Part shown: piece by piece, positions 13,192-25,500 of the stretch
Layout: the number at the start of each line of letters is the position of its first letter
How positions within the stretch are numbered: the first letter of the stretch is position 1
Assembly (NCBI RefSeq): GCF_921293095.1
Contig: NC_060253.1
Location: forward strand, 76,979,992-77,043,991
Length of the DNA: 64,000 nt
Direction: 5' to 3'
Source of the DNA: Ischnura elegans
Taxonomy: Eukaryota > Arthropoda > Insecta > Odonata > Coenagrionidae
The notes under the pieces: model-generated
The model's input: the letters and a program-made list of their open reading frames with translations, nothing else
Database searches by the model: none
Told to the model about the DNA's origin: nothing
Made by a program: the position numbers and the translations under genes

Positions 13192-15070
13192 TATACTTTA
13201 TTTTTTTAATCCTTCTACATGCATCATTAAACCTCTTCCCTCCATCAATGACAAATGCAACCCATGTATGCTCCAAATCCCTTGACATCTCAATTCCCTC
13301 AAAACCTTCTTTTTAATGACAATTCATTTTGTCCCTACACATGAAATTCTCACCATAGATGTTTACTTAGAGTACACTCCTCATACCCCTTAATAGAAGT
13401 AAATGACTTCAATAACTTTTCTCCAATAGGGTAGTTTCCTTCATCCAAGAAAACGAAAGGCATTGATTGTGATTCGTTACCCTCCTTTAGTGTATTCATA
13501 ATATACAAATTATTTGGTTTTAGAAATCCCAGTTCAGATAAATGGCAATGGTCAATTTTAACCTCATTTGAAAAAGGCCAGATTGGCACCCATGTGATGC
13601 CACTCCACGTGACGTCACAGGGACCTAGTTTCTTTACGAGTAGATAGGAGTTTTACATCGTCTGAGATTACCAATGCATGCATGAGTCACAGAGCTAAGG
13701 GAAACATGTCTTAATAATTACTTATTAAAACTGGCTAAGGTTGGAAAGTTTCCATCGCTTGATAGGGTATTAATAATCCTTATTTAAGCCAAGCGCTACC
13801 TGCTAGCAGGGTACTCTGCTACCTGCTAGCAGCCAGCATCATATCAGCACTCAAAGCCTCACCCCAAGGTCACCTCACACGCCGACAGCGGGAACCAGAA
13901 TGACGTCACACGGATTCATACTTAGCCATCGCATTTTCGGGCGCTTGAAAATTTTCACTTTTCATTTAATTGCTAAAAATAGATATTGTCATTTAAAAAT
14001 CTAAAAGCGTGAAATGCGTACTCCAGGAGTAATAATCTTTCGATTTAGGCAATAAAAAGTAATAGGAAACCACCCTATTACCATAGTTTTGACAGACTTA
14101 AAAATTATTGTGATGAGGTAACATTGAGTATAAAACCACTGGGTCACACTAAGGGATCTCATCCAGGATAGGGATACGCAGGGGGCTCCTCCCAACAGTA
14201 GTGGGGGTCCAAACAAAATTACCCCATAGATCTGCCACTGGTCACACTTGAGCAAAGATGATCAAAGTGCACTGGAGGAGGGCTGCCCCCTTACCCTAGC
14301 AATGTCACTGATTTGGAATGATTCTAGGGAAGTAGGAAGGATCTTTGGTGATAACCTCAAGGTTGATTGATAATATGGCCTACCAAAATATAATTTTACG
14401 AGCGTCCTGCACCCGCTCCCGGCGGGCTTCCCCTGCTCTTTGCAATACAGGTCCACAGAGGGATAGGCGCATTTCTAATTTTAAAGTGTAGAAAAAAAAG
14501 GCAGGGTTTTATGCACAAATTTAATTGGAATGTTCATGTACAAATTGAGGTCAGAGGACCTCTTTAAACACAACATTGGAAGTAATTACACAATCCTCTG
14601 TTCAACGCACATGATGACTCATACTTACGTATCGATAGGAGACTTGAATGTGGAATCAGCCACAAGTTGATAAAAGTTATTTAAAGAATGCGAGATATTG
14701 TTGCAAATGAACAAATGTATCAGTTTGTGTGCCGTTAACATCAGGAATATTTACCGGTTTTTGTTTTTTGTTTGGTTTTTGTTTTTAAAATAATTTAAAA
14801 ACCCATTTTAGGAAACAATAGCAATGTTTAGGAAGTAAGATATGCCGTCGAATGTTCTCTGATAAATTCTGTGCATTTTGGTGCCTCATTTGTAGAGTTT
14901 GGTTGCATATAAGTTGAGAAAAAGGTATCTATACAGTAGAAATAATATAGAAGATATTGAAAAGCGATTGATCTCCTCTCTCAATGTAGCCAAATAGTTT
15001 CTATTGTAGTCACCTGTGGGCTTTACCAAAAGAGAATCAACTATTATCTGATTTTGATAAATATGATCAC
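13192..15070. other. Gene-free stretch with small repeats
   Basis: No supported gene. Two TGACGTCA (CRE-type) octamers lie at 13610-13617 and 13901-13908. A short duplication built on ACCTGCTAGCAG lies at about 13798-13837. A 90-bp element with an 8-bp duplication lies at 14151-14240. Confidence 0.45.
14151..14240. mobile_element. Short hAT-like remnant (90 bp) with 8-bp duplication
   Basis: GTCACACT is repeated exactly at 14143-14150 and 14241-14248. The right end, read in reverse, starts CAGTGGCAGATC, a hAT-type terminus. The left end does not match it well, so one end may have been lost or diverged. The interior has the G/C-rich runs seen in other elements here. Confidence 0.5.
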
Positions 15071-15566
15071 CCGGGCCCAGTAGCGGCTGTAGCATATATC
15101 ACATGGGTGGACTTAACCTTGAGTTAATGTGGATAAATACGAAGGACAAAATATAGTTCAAATTTTTTATGTATTTATTGGCATTGCAAAAATGGCACCC
15201 CTTTCCTGGCATGCTAAGCAACAAAAACAAATTATTCCTCAGGCCTTAACACGTTTTTGAGAGCGCATTCATTTTACATATATTCAATTGAAAAACCTAG
15301 CAAAATTAATTCCACTGAGAAGAAAGCAAAAAGCTGTGAAGTATAAATTAAATTATATGGATCGTACAAAATTGTTTATCAAATTAACAGGGGTTTTCCA
15401 TATTCGTATAACTGTATACAATTTTTTCAATTTTATAAAATAAATTTTAACTTTGGACTTCGATTCTGAAATTCGTCCGTCTTATTTGGGTAGTCCAGAG
15501 GGTTGACTGAAAAAAATTTGGGTGGGCCTGGGCCCACTCTGGTCCACCCCTGGTGCCGCCACTTAC
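15071..15566. mobile_element. Probable degenerate hAT-like element
   Basis: The left boundary contains GGGCCCAGTAGCGGC. The right boundary is an approximate inverse (GCCGCCACTTACTGGGCCC), giving long imperfect inverted repeats around about 490 bp of AT-rich DNA. I could not find a clean target duplication, so the limits are approximate. Confidence 0.45.
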
Positions 15567-18500
15567 TGGGCCCCTGATTTTTCACAAAATGTTCAACTTT
15601 CAGGCTAAAATTATCAATATGTTTCAGTATCTATAACTGATTCAGTATGTGGCAGGTATTATGAAATATTTTCTAAATAAAAAATAAAGTGCCCAGGAGA
15701 GGAGCCTAAGAAGAAGTGGTCTATTCAGTAGATATATCTCCAGCAGTTTTCACTAAGGACAACAAGAAATTTCAATTCAGAAGCCTCTAAAACCCCTCAA
15801 ATGGCTATAATATACATGGCTCTAAATGTATGATAACTATAATGAGCTGAAGGATGATAAATGAAGAATTGAGACACATAGTAATGTCATCATAATTTGA
15901 GCACATTCATTTATTATTATAAAAAGAATCACAGAACTAGGGTTAAAGATATTAACAGGAACAATGTCGTTGTTCCAATAATATTACCAGACTAATACGC
16001 TCATGAAGACAAGAGCCCCATCCATTTAAAAATTGACACATTTCTTCAAAAGCAGTGCAAAAAATATAATTGGAGCAGCATTTTCTCTCATTGACATCAT
16101 GACCTTAGAGAGCTTAGTTGAATAAATTTTGAAGACATTTATCCACAAACTCAATGCTTGATAAAACATTTAAAATATTTTATAGAACCAATGATTATTG
16201 GTACCAAAAATATCGGTAGGTAATAATTGCTGTTACAGCTTTTGAAATTCTTGAAGTCATGTAATACAAACTAAAAGACATACAATAATGCATATCACTT
16301 TGAATATTCATCAACTAATAAAATCCTAATTCACAATTTCAATCCTTTCTGGAATTTTATTTTACAATTCATCTTGCAGAAGTAAAGTTCAAGGCACACA
16401 ATTCTTGAAAAATAAAATCATTTGTACACACACAGAAAGATAAAATAAACCATTATAGCAACACTCATTAAATATCACTCAAGAAGTTACTTTAAAATTT
16501 TAAGATTGAAAAAATATTGTTATAACCACTGCCAATGAAAAAAATCCTACCCTAAGATAATAATTTCTTTGAGTATTCCTATTCACAATGCCTACAGAAG
16601 AGTTAAATTGTTATTCAACCACAGTGTATTTTACATATATCATAAACCATTCCAATAAGAAAGGCCTCTTTGGATAGAGAACAAGACTTCATTGGTCAGG
16701 GAATGAAGCCATTTTCATAATAATATGCTTGAAATTCAGGGTAAATTTATAAATTTTAAAGCCATTTTGAATACAACAAGAAATTTTGAAATTTGATAAA
16801 AGTATTGTATCATTAGGTAGGTACACAATCACTAAAAATCATTTATTGCTCAGCATTTTTTTCTTACAGAATGCTACTCTGAACCTTAGATCCCACGGAA
16901 AACAAAATTAAGCAAAAACCTAGAAGAGTTAGGTACCTAACACCTATATGTATTCTTATTTAACACCTTCATTTGCACAGGTAACTTATGATATTTTAAA
17001 TTTATCAGTGACTTTCAACAACATTATTAAGAAACAGCTCCATCAATAACAATAATGCAGTAACAAGTGGGATAAAATTTACATCACATGAAGGATGGAG
17101 AAGATGACACTTGGGAATAGTTTCAAATAACTGGACACTTCCCACGTTAATGCAATCTTGGCCTGAGATTTTTATGAATAGACCATGTAACTTTTCAAGA
17201 GACTTTTTTACAGTTATAATAATAAAAAATAAGTAAAAAGTATTTTAGAAATTTGTCATTGATAAAATAATTGCACAGCACAAAAGTATTGCTGAGAGAG
17301 ATTAGAACCATCTGGCACTCACAACAGCACGCTGAAGTGCCCTGAAGGGTAAATGTCATCATTAAGTGGTATTTTTTAGAATGCAAGTCACTAAATGTAT
17401 TCTTAAGCCTACGGGCATTTCTGTCTTGCAAATTCTATTTATATTATCATTATTAAAATTGTGTGCATTTGTAAATGAGGAAAGCATATCTACTAATTGA
17501 GAAGGTAAGCTGATTTTGTTTAAGAACAAGTAACAGTCAGGACTAGCTATTAATTGCATTCGATTTTCCTCGACAAATAATAGGTACATTGTTTTGACCA
17601 AAATTAATTTTTCTCAGCTCATGATGAACTATTTATTTTCAAATTTCAACTTGACTTTTAAAATCACTATGATGCAAATGAATTGGCTTTATCTGGCACC
17701 TTCATACTCCTGGCACATCCCATGACCACAGAGTAAAGGTAGTTTATACAACTATGGCTAATATTTCATTCTGGTATGTAAAATCACTACCACTTACCAA
17801 CTTGTGCTGCTATATCACAGACTGCTTTGAAGGTGACCATCATCACATTAAAAATAGAAAATAAAACCATAAATAGCATAAATGGTCTGTAGAGATTGTC
17901 TTTTTGGCAATTTCAGCCATAGTTTGTGTATTTTCCATTTTCTTACGGCATCACTGGTCACAAAAATGTCACACTCCCACAATGTGCAAAATATTAGGTA
18001 CATTTCATAGTAATAACATGTATGTATTTGATAGAAAACACCCAAAACATCTGTGTTCACATTTCCAAATAACAACATATGTAATTCAATGTAATATATA
18101 CATGTACATGCAGCTTCCTGATAGCAGAACTGCAACTCTTAAATACTGAATGGCAGCAGAAGCAGCCAAGATCTAGAGTACCCGTAATTATTTTATGATA
18201 TCAATATGTGACAATCAATCATAAGGAAATTGTTTTTTTTACGGTTTAAGGAATCACTTTAACAAAAATGCTATGTATCACTCAAACAGTGACCAGAAAT
18301 TTTAGAGCAGTACATGCCTCAAGATTTTTTGCTTCCAGCAACATTTGGTTATTTCCCCAAAAAGTATTACCATTGGGAATAAAACATGATAGCCAAAATA
18401 CTGGAGAAGAATAGATGGTAATCAAGAGTAAGCAATTTCTTCTATTTTTCTCCAAAAGAATGAATGCATTCTCATTATTTTCTGATCTCCTCATTTTAGC

Positions 18501-19163
18501 AGCAAAGGCTCAATAATTCTACATTTTGGGAGGGAAATTTTTTTATATAGTCAACACTTATTACTTATTATGTAATTAAATAAAAAATTCTTCGAGAAAA
18601 AATATTTTAGCTCACATTTTCTCCTTAAAAATTTACTATAGCATCAAGTACTTCTCTGCGACAACTCATGGCCCAACTTTCAGACATATGAATGAAAGTA
18701 TGAAAAATGAATAAACAGCTTATGTGCGCATAATATTTTAAAATATAGTTAATACGTAATCAGTCTTGATCAAAGTTATTCCCTATGTTAAACCACTTTG
18801 ATCATTAGCAGTTGAAAAATATAAGCATCCTTTGAATCGCCGAGACTTACTCAGTCAACATTCAAAATCAAAGATTTTGCATTCAAACAAGTTTAAAGAT
18901 GATGATAAATGGAAGTCAGAATTGTATTTATTGCAAATTTGCAACCCTTCTTGGGGTCTTCAGAGCTATTTGCCCTTATTATTGGGGTACTCAAGCCTTA
19001 TGCTACAAGCAACCTACACCACTTCATTCGCCTTCAAAGAGGATATTGTGGAATAGATTAGACTCCTCTTTCTGCCTCAATTTTCACTGAGGTGAATGTA
19101 CTCGAGACACTCAGAGAAATTTTCACTTTTACTTTCCTTCTGATGATGAACAATGGCAACCTT
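15567..19163. other. Region downstream of the large receptor gene
   Basis: This lies 3' of the receptor stop codon on the minus strand and should contain its 3' untranslated region in the part nearest 19163. The sequence is very AT-rich, with many TTTATT (AATAAA on the minus strand), so I cannot choose a poly(A) site. No other gene or clear repeat. Confidence 0.4.
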
Positions 19164-19559
19164 TTATCTGTTTGCATTCAGTGTAGCGGTGACACTGACA
19201 GTGGCAGGACTTGTTAAAGTTGTGGGGATATTAGCATGTCTCTGCCTGAATGGAGAAGAGCGACGGATGGACTTCTCTCCTTCATCTTCGGAAGAGGAAC
19301 TGATTGGCATTTGGTGAAGGAGTGGCTCCAATACAGGTGCTGTGGACTTACCCCCAATCCTACTGGAACGGTCATATGATCTCCTATGCCTACGAGTTGA
19401 TGATCGATATCGGCCCTCTTTTGAGTTTCTAGGAGGCATCATTGGTAGAAGAGGAACTTTAGTAGTTTCAGATGATGATTGGGATGAATCTTCTTTTCTG
19501 TCACAGTCATCTTCTTCATCCATAACTTGAGGGCCATCATCACTGTCAGATGGGCTTGC
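19164..19559 (-). CDS. Receptor last coding exon: C-terminal tail
   Basis: Acceptor TACTTTCCAG before 19559; stop codon at 19166-19164. In phase 0 it reads ASPSDSDDGPQVMDEEDDCD, RKEDSSQSSSETTKVPLLPM, RYRSSTRRHRRSYDRSSRIG, PVLEPLLHQMPISSSSEDEG and a Thr/Ala-rich end, TVSVTATLNANR. The Arg/Ser-rich and acidic/Ser patches fit the rest of the tail. The other two frames hit stops quickly. No PDZ-binding type C-terminus is obvious. Confidence 0.75.
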   Translation of the reverse strand, partial: ASPSDSDDGPQVMDEEDDCDRKEDSSQSSSETTKVPLLPMMPPRNSKEGRYRSSTRRHRRSYDRSSRIGGKSTAPVLEPLLHQMPISSSSEDEGEKSIRRSSPFRQRHANIPTTLTSPATVSVTATLNANR

Positions 19560-22500
19560 CTGGAAAGTAAATAGTAATGCTTTTTCTCATCAAGGATTAA
19601 AGAAAAAAGGTTTTGGTCATGAACTTGGCCAAAATTCATACTAAGGTCTACCTAGTGGCGTAGCCAGTATTTTGAAATGATGGAGGGGGTTGTTTGGAGA
19701 TTTCGGGGCCTTACCGGGGTGTACGAAAAACACCCCTGGGCAAAAAGGGTTCTCCCCGGAAAACTTTGGAATTTTTGATGCTGAAAATGTGATTTTTAGG
19801 ACTCAAAACAGTAACTTCTTGCGAGTATTTATGAAAAGTAATTCATGGAGGCCATCTTACTCATTTTGTAGTGGCTATGTTGTGCTCGTTTACTCCGTAC
19901 TTCATATATTTTCGTTGTAGTGTACTTGTTTACTAGTGGCTACGCCACTTGGTCTACCATGGAGAGAATGGGGGCAAGGGCCTAGTGTCTAGCTCCCTCC
20001 CGTAGGTTGTGAAGATAATCTATCAACAACTTTTGTAATGAAGGAGTCTGCCCTTCCCTGCCTCTTTGGCTATGCCAATGGCTCAAGATCTTTGTTCTTT
20101 AATGACTGATCTAAATTCTAGCAAATCTAATACAAAAGTAGGTCAACATTTATGCTTTTGAAAAGTACACATAAGTTATCTCTAAGCATGGCATATTAAT
20201 CTAAACTGAAACAAAAATATAAGAAATCATAAATAGGCTACACATATATTTTTCAACTTATTTCTTTTTCTTGGAATATCAGAGCCAAAAAAACTCATAC
20301 GTGTCAAGGAGGCCTGATCATAATGTCCAGTATAAAACAGGATTATGAAAGTGAGAAGTTCCCTGTGGTGTAGTACAAGAGGGATGTTGACAAAAAAGAG
20401 AATGTTTTCCATGCCCAGTAAAATTTTCAGCATATTGCTTTAAAAATTATTGGTTTAAAATTACTTTTCATGGGGTATACATTTATCTCTTTATTAGCCT
20501 GACAGTTTAAGCATGAAATTAGACAGTTTGATGTATAACTCAAAGGGTTAAAAATCAAAAATTCTGCTGTAGAAAAAGCTTCTGCATAAACTAAGCAGTG
20601 AAATAGCTAATTCAAAGTGTGTTTGTAACAGATGGGAAGATAGACTACAGGCTTGGATCTCTATAAATTTAGTTGATAGAAGAAGCAATTAATTGGCAGC
20701 TTTCAGAAGTTGAGTAAATTTGCTGACTCTACTCTCAGGCCATGCTCACCTTTCCTCTTCCTTCCTTGCTTTCCAAACTCCCTCCTCCTCTGTAGTCTCA
20801 TGCATCTTAGTTGTGAGCAATAGCATGGAGTACCCTGTCCATTTCAAAACTTGGTGACTTAACTTGGAAATCGATTAAATACTAATGACTGGGGCAATTT
20901 AAAGAATTACGCTAGCGTTGAGCTTCAATGAATAGCTTCAGATTCAGACAAAAAAGGATAAATTAATGATTCAATATTTTACTTTACTGCAATGAAATTC
21001 CTTTGCTGCATTGAAAATGTGAAGGCATACATATTAAACCCATAATTATTACTATCATCCATTTAAATGAGAATTTGCACATGATTCTTATGAGAATATT
21101 TTAATATAAGTCTATCAATATGCCATGAATTAATACCATTGTCCTAGCTGAAAGTAGTATGAGAGCATGGAAATTGAAAGGAGAAAGTTAATTCTCAGCA
21201 AAATACAGTGAAAAGGCAGAAAATACCTTGACAAAGAAGAGTAATTAATACAAGGAATTTAAATATTCTATGTATTTAGAGGCAGCACAGCACTAATAAC
21301 ATATCAGAGACATCTACCAGAAGCCTAAGAGATGATTGCAACTGCAAAAGCCTTAGAACCCTTAAATATCTTTATCTTGACTTTTAAATGGACATATTCA
21401 AAAAAAGAGATGTTGAGCCTAAAGTTTAGTGAAAGGGAACCTCATGAAAAAATAATGCTACCTTATTGGTGATTGAGTTAACAACATTTCTCTCTTTGCT
21501 CTAGCATACAGATGGATTGAAGCCATAATAATGGTGAGAGAAAAGAGAGAATTCATGGGAAAAGAGGATGTTTTCCACTAGAAGGTGGAATTAATTTTAA
21601 AAAAATAAATCCTGAAATATAAATTAGCACTATGCATTTGAGGAAACTGATAGTTTAACATTTATCCTGAATACATATTGCCATTATTTATCAAATCAAA
21701 TGATTTATTTGTTCATGTGAAATTATATTTTTCATCATTATGACTTTCTTTAGATTTGATCACTGTGATAAACATTCATGACATTTGATGGCCTCAGTGG
21801 TGGCAGGGTAAAGTCATCGCCTGCCAAGCAAGAGGTCCCTGATTTGAGTCCCTCCTGGGTGGGTTTCCCCTATCCAGGGCATAGTTGTTTGCATACGTTT
21901 AATTGTTAAATATTCCAATATAAAATGGCCAATATGAGCTAGATTCGGTGGTTTAGGAATAAAAAAATGATTAATTTCAAAATTGTGAGAAAAAATATTT
22001 TTTCACTGATAGAAATATTCCCATATGTGTTTTATTCCATTCAAAATTCTGTGTCATGAAATAACTGCTTTGGTTAGTTCAAATCATTCATCATTGCTGT
22101 GGACTGAGTTGCAAGCAATGGGGCAGCAGATGTATGCATACAAATGTATTATCCTGAGCAACAAGCAACCCACCATACATGTAGCTTGCTAGTTTTTCTC
22201 ATGTATGTATGTTTAGACTTTGAGGAAATTTTTTAATCAAGGCATGCTCAAAATTGCCTGAAAATACTTGCAAAGGGCAGGAAAATAAAAAAATGTGGAA
22301 TACACCCCATGATTTTTGGTAATCAGCCAATAAGAAAGAGTATGACGTGAACTACCTGTGCGACAAATCTCATGACTGGTACAAATCGTGTATGGAAAAA
22401 GAAAATCAAATCTGGGGTAAGATACCAGTAAATCTAAAAAGCTACATAAAACCTATACTCTAGCCCATGATCAAAGCTTTTCCGACTTGTGTAAGTGTAA

Positions 22501-25500
22501 GTCTTCTTTCCATGATACAGCTCAAACTGCACACAATTTCCAGACTGTAGGTCTAAAGATTTCCCCATGAAATATGGAATACAATGGCTTCCCCTTCTAA
22601 ACTGCTTGCATAATTTTTTACCAAAGTATTTTATCACAGAATCATTAATGGATGTGCAGCTCCCAAGCCAAGTGATTTAAAATGAGTGAGGATTTACATA
22701 CAGGTGGCTCAACTATAATTGCGTGCTAATTACTTAGATCGATGTTCAACTTATGAAAAACAAGATAATGATAAAAAATTTCATCAAACTAACTCCATCT
22801 CATAGTGTTGCTCACCAGTGAAATATTTTTAGAGCCTCCCTGATATTCTGAAACCCATTACAAACCAACATATCATGGGTATACATACATGTATTACATA
22901 AAAATTAATTCGGATTAGTTAGGTCATACATTTTACATAAGGTTGAACAAAGTTTTCCTAAGTCTCAATTCCTTGAGTGAAAGCGTAAGATAAAAAAATA
23001 AAGGAAACAGAGAGAAATTGAAGCTTGTCTTAAAATTTATCAAGCACACGAGTGTATTTCACACATTATCCCAAGTGGACAAGAACGACCATATAATAAG
23101 TACCAATAGCTTTTGAAATACATAAGATGTATGCATTATTCTAATTACGTACAATAAAAGAACACTTTTCAATCTACAGTTAGTAAACTGCAAGCTCAAA
23201 TTCAAATATAAGCAGGACCTAGTATGTTACGTCTTGATATGTCCATACAGAAAATAGCTCCTTTAGTTCATGGTTCACCATGCTAAATTGACTTATTTGA
23301 ACTGTTCTGACATAAGTTAATAAGTTATATTTTAGTAAGATTTTATGCACTTTGGAAGAGAAACCTCAAAAACTGAGAAATATTCCTGAGGTCATTTTCG
23401 ACTGCTTGAAAAAATAGGCATCCTGGTCATTTTAGACTGCTAAGACTTTAATGGATTAGGCACTGCAAGAATGAATTCATTGGGCTTAGGACTCAAACCA
23501 TAAACCTATAAATTTCTAGTCCAATGCTCAAACATATATTCTATCCGGCATCATTAGTTACTGTAAGATTTTTTTCTTGTGGCATTAATGTGAATATTAT
23601 TGCAGAAATTACAGCTATGGAGTTAGTTATAAATAATCAATATAGCCTCCCATAATCACAGATGCTAAACCTCTAATCAGATATATGTACATAAAAAAAT
23701 CGTTATTTATGCACATTGAGCATATCACGAGACAAGGATCAGAGAATTTGCAAAGTCAGTATAGGGGCAATGCATATGGTTTACAAAAATAACAAACTAA
23801 TATGACATTAATTCAACAGTAATTAGAGCAATAAGCTTTGCTATTCCAGCTGAGTTACTCACCAATCTCTCTCTCTTTTTCAGAGTCAACTCCAATCTTC
23901 GCAGGAATCTGAAATAATAGAAAAAAAATTCAGTGGCAACAAAATATTTTGCTTAATAATATGTTACATTTGTGAAAAATAGAGTACACTTATACTGAAT
24001 TTAAAGATGGTACAAATTTTGACCATCAACAATTCATGGCAGATGTGTGGTCCATGTGAAAAATTCATACTTTCTGCAGAATTTATTCAAGAGGTTTGGT
24101 TTTAATCTGGTATCATTCACTGCAGAAAAACAAATGAAGTTAATATGTAATTTAGTGTGGTTAGAAGTTAAAAATAAAAATAGAACATGCCTACCTTATC
24201 TGATGACCAATGGTTTTCATTCGGCATATTTTTCTTGTTTGTGGCAGCAAATCTTGGCCATCAAGAGGTAACATTAACGCTTCATGCAGCCCTAACTTCT
24301 CTGACCCATAGATCCACTTGGCCTCTTTCCCAATTATCTAGATAACAAAATTAGAAAAACATTCGATAAATCATTCCATAGTTATGCTATCAAAGTAATG
24401 CTGTCCTCCGAAGCACATTAAAAAATTTGAATACGATAATTGTTTATACAGAGTGCCTGCTCCTTTTCCAGGCCTCAACATTACCAAAGAATTAAAAAAA
24501 TATAACCTCAATGGGTCCTATATGATTGTTCAGCAACAAAGATCATTATTCATTTCATACACCGAAGCTATATTTCTTGCCATTGTATTCTGAAAATTGA
24601 AATGAGAAATCTCCAATGAATGGCAGTCGCCAGACTTGGCTGTAGTGTCTTGTATGATGTGTGACTTTGCTGAAAAGGTACAAAAACTGTTGGTGAACAT
24701 GCTACCAAGAGGCAAAATGAGAATCGTAAAAATAACTTGCTTAATTTCATGTAAGGATGGATGCTTAATTACTAGTCAGTGGAGAAGTAAGAACATTAAT
24801 GATGCAGATAATAGAAATAGTACTTTCAACTTGATGTCCAGAGTTTAAAAAAGCTATACATCTTCTGATTACTTGCACTCTGGATATATATATTGTGTAA
24901 GGATAAGCAAGTAGCACTTTTTGTTCTTGAGTTGAGTTGAAAACTACTCCTGAGAATCGAGCCAAGTCAAGTTGAGTCTAGTATGATAATTTCTGGTCCA
25001 GGCAATACAACAATGAATGCTTCAATATATTCTCATTTTTTCAATCCCATCATGAATTTTCTATTCTAAATGCATAGATTGGTGTAAAAAGGAAAACATA
25101 ACAAGAAAGGGCGTACCCAGGATCAAAACTAGAGGGAGGGCAAGCCATTGTTGTTCAAGTTGTAGGTAAGATTTAAGCATGGAAAAGGTGAATGAAATCA
25201 ACATTTCAAGGAAACTGTAACAGCTCTTTAATAGTTTTTAAAAATTATTTGCTTGAAAAAATATTATTTTCCTTAAAGACATTTGCGATTTTTGCTATCA
25301 GGGGGGGGGAGTCGTTTTAACTCTGTGAGATGCCGCTAGGAGCATTACAGCGCTGTACTGCACGTCAAAGTCGCCTCCAACTGTTCGTTGGTATCGGATA
25401 CTTCAGTAAACGTTGGTATCGAATACTTCAGTAATCGGCAAATTTGCTATCCGGCCTGCAGGGTGATTCGAAACTTGGAATGTGGCCCTCATGGCCTAGT

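Noticed and set aside
21788-21860. Functional tRNA-Gly gene
   Set aside because: The B box is degenerate and the acceptor stem does not pair, so a tRNA-derived repeat or pseudogene is more likely.
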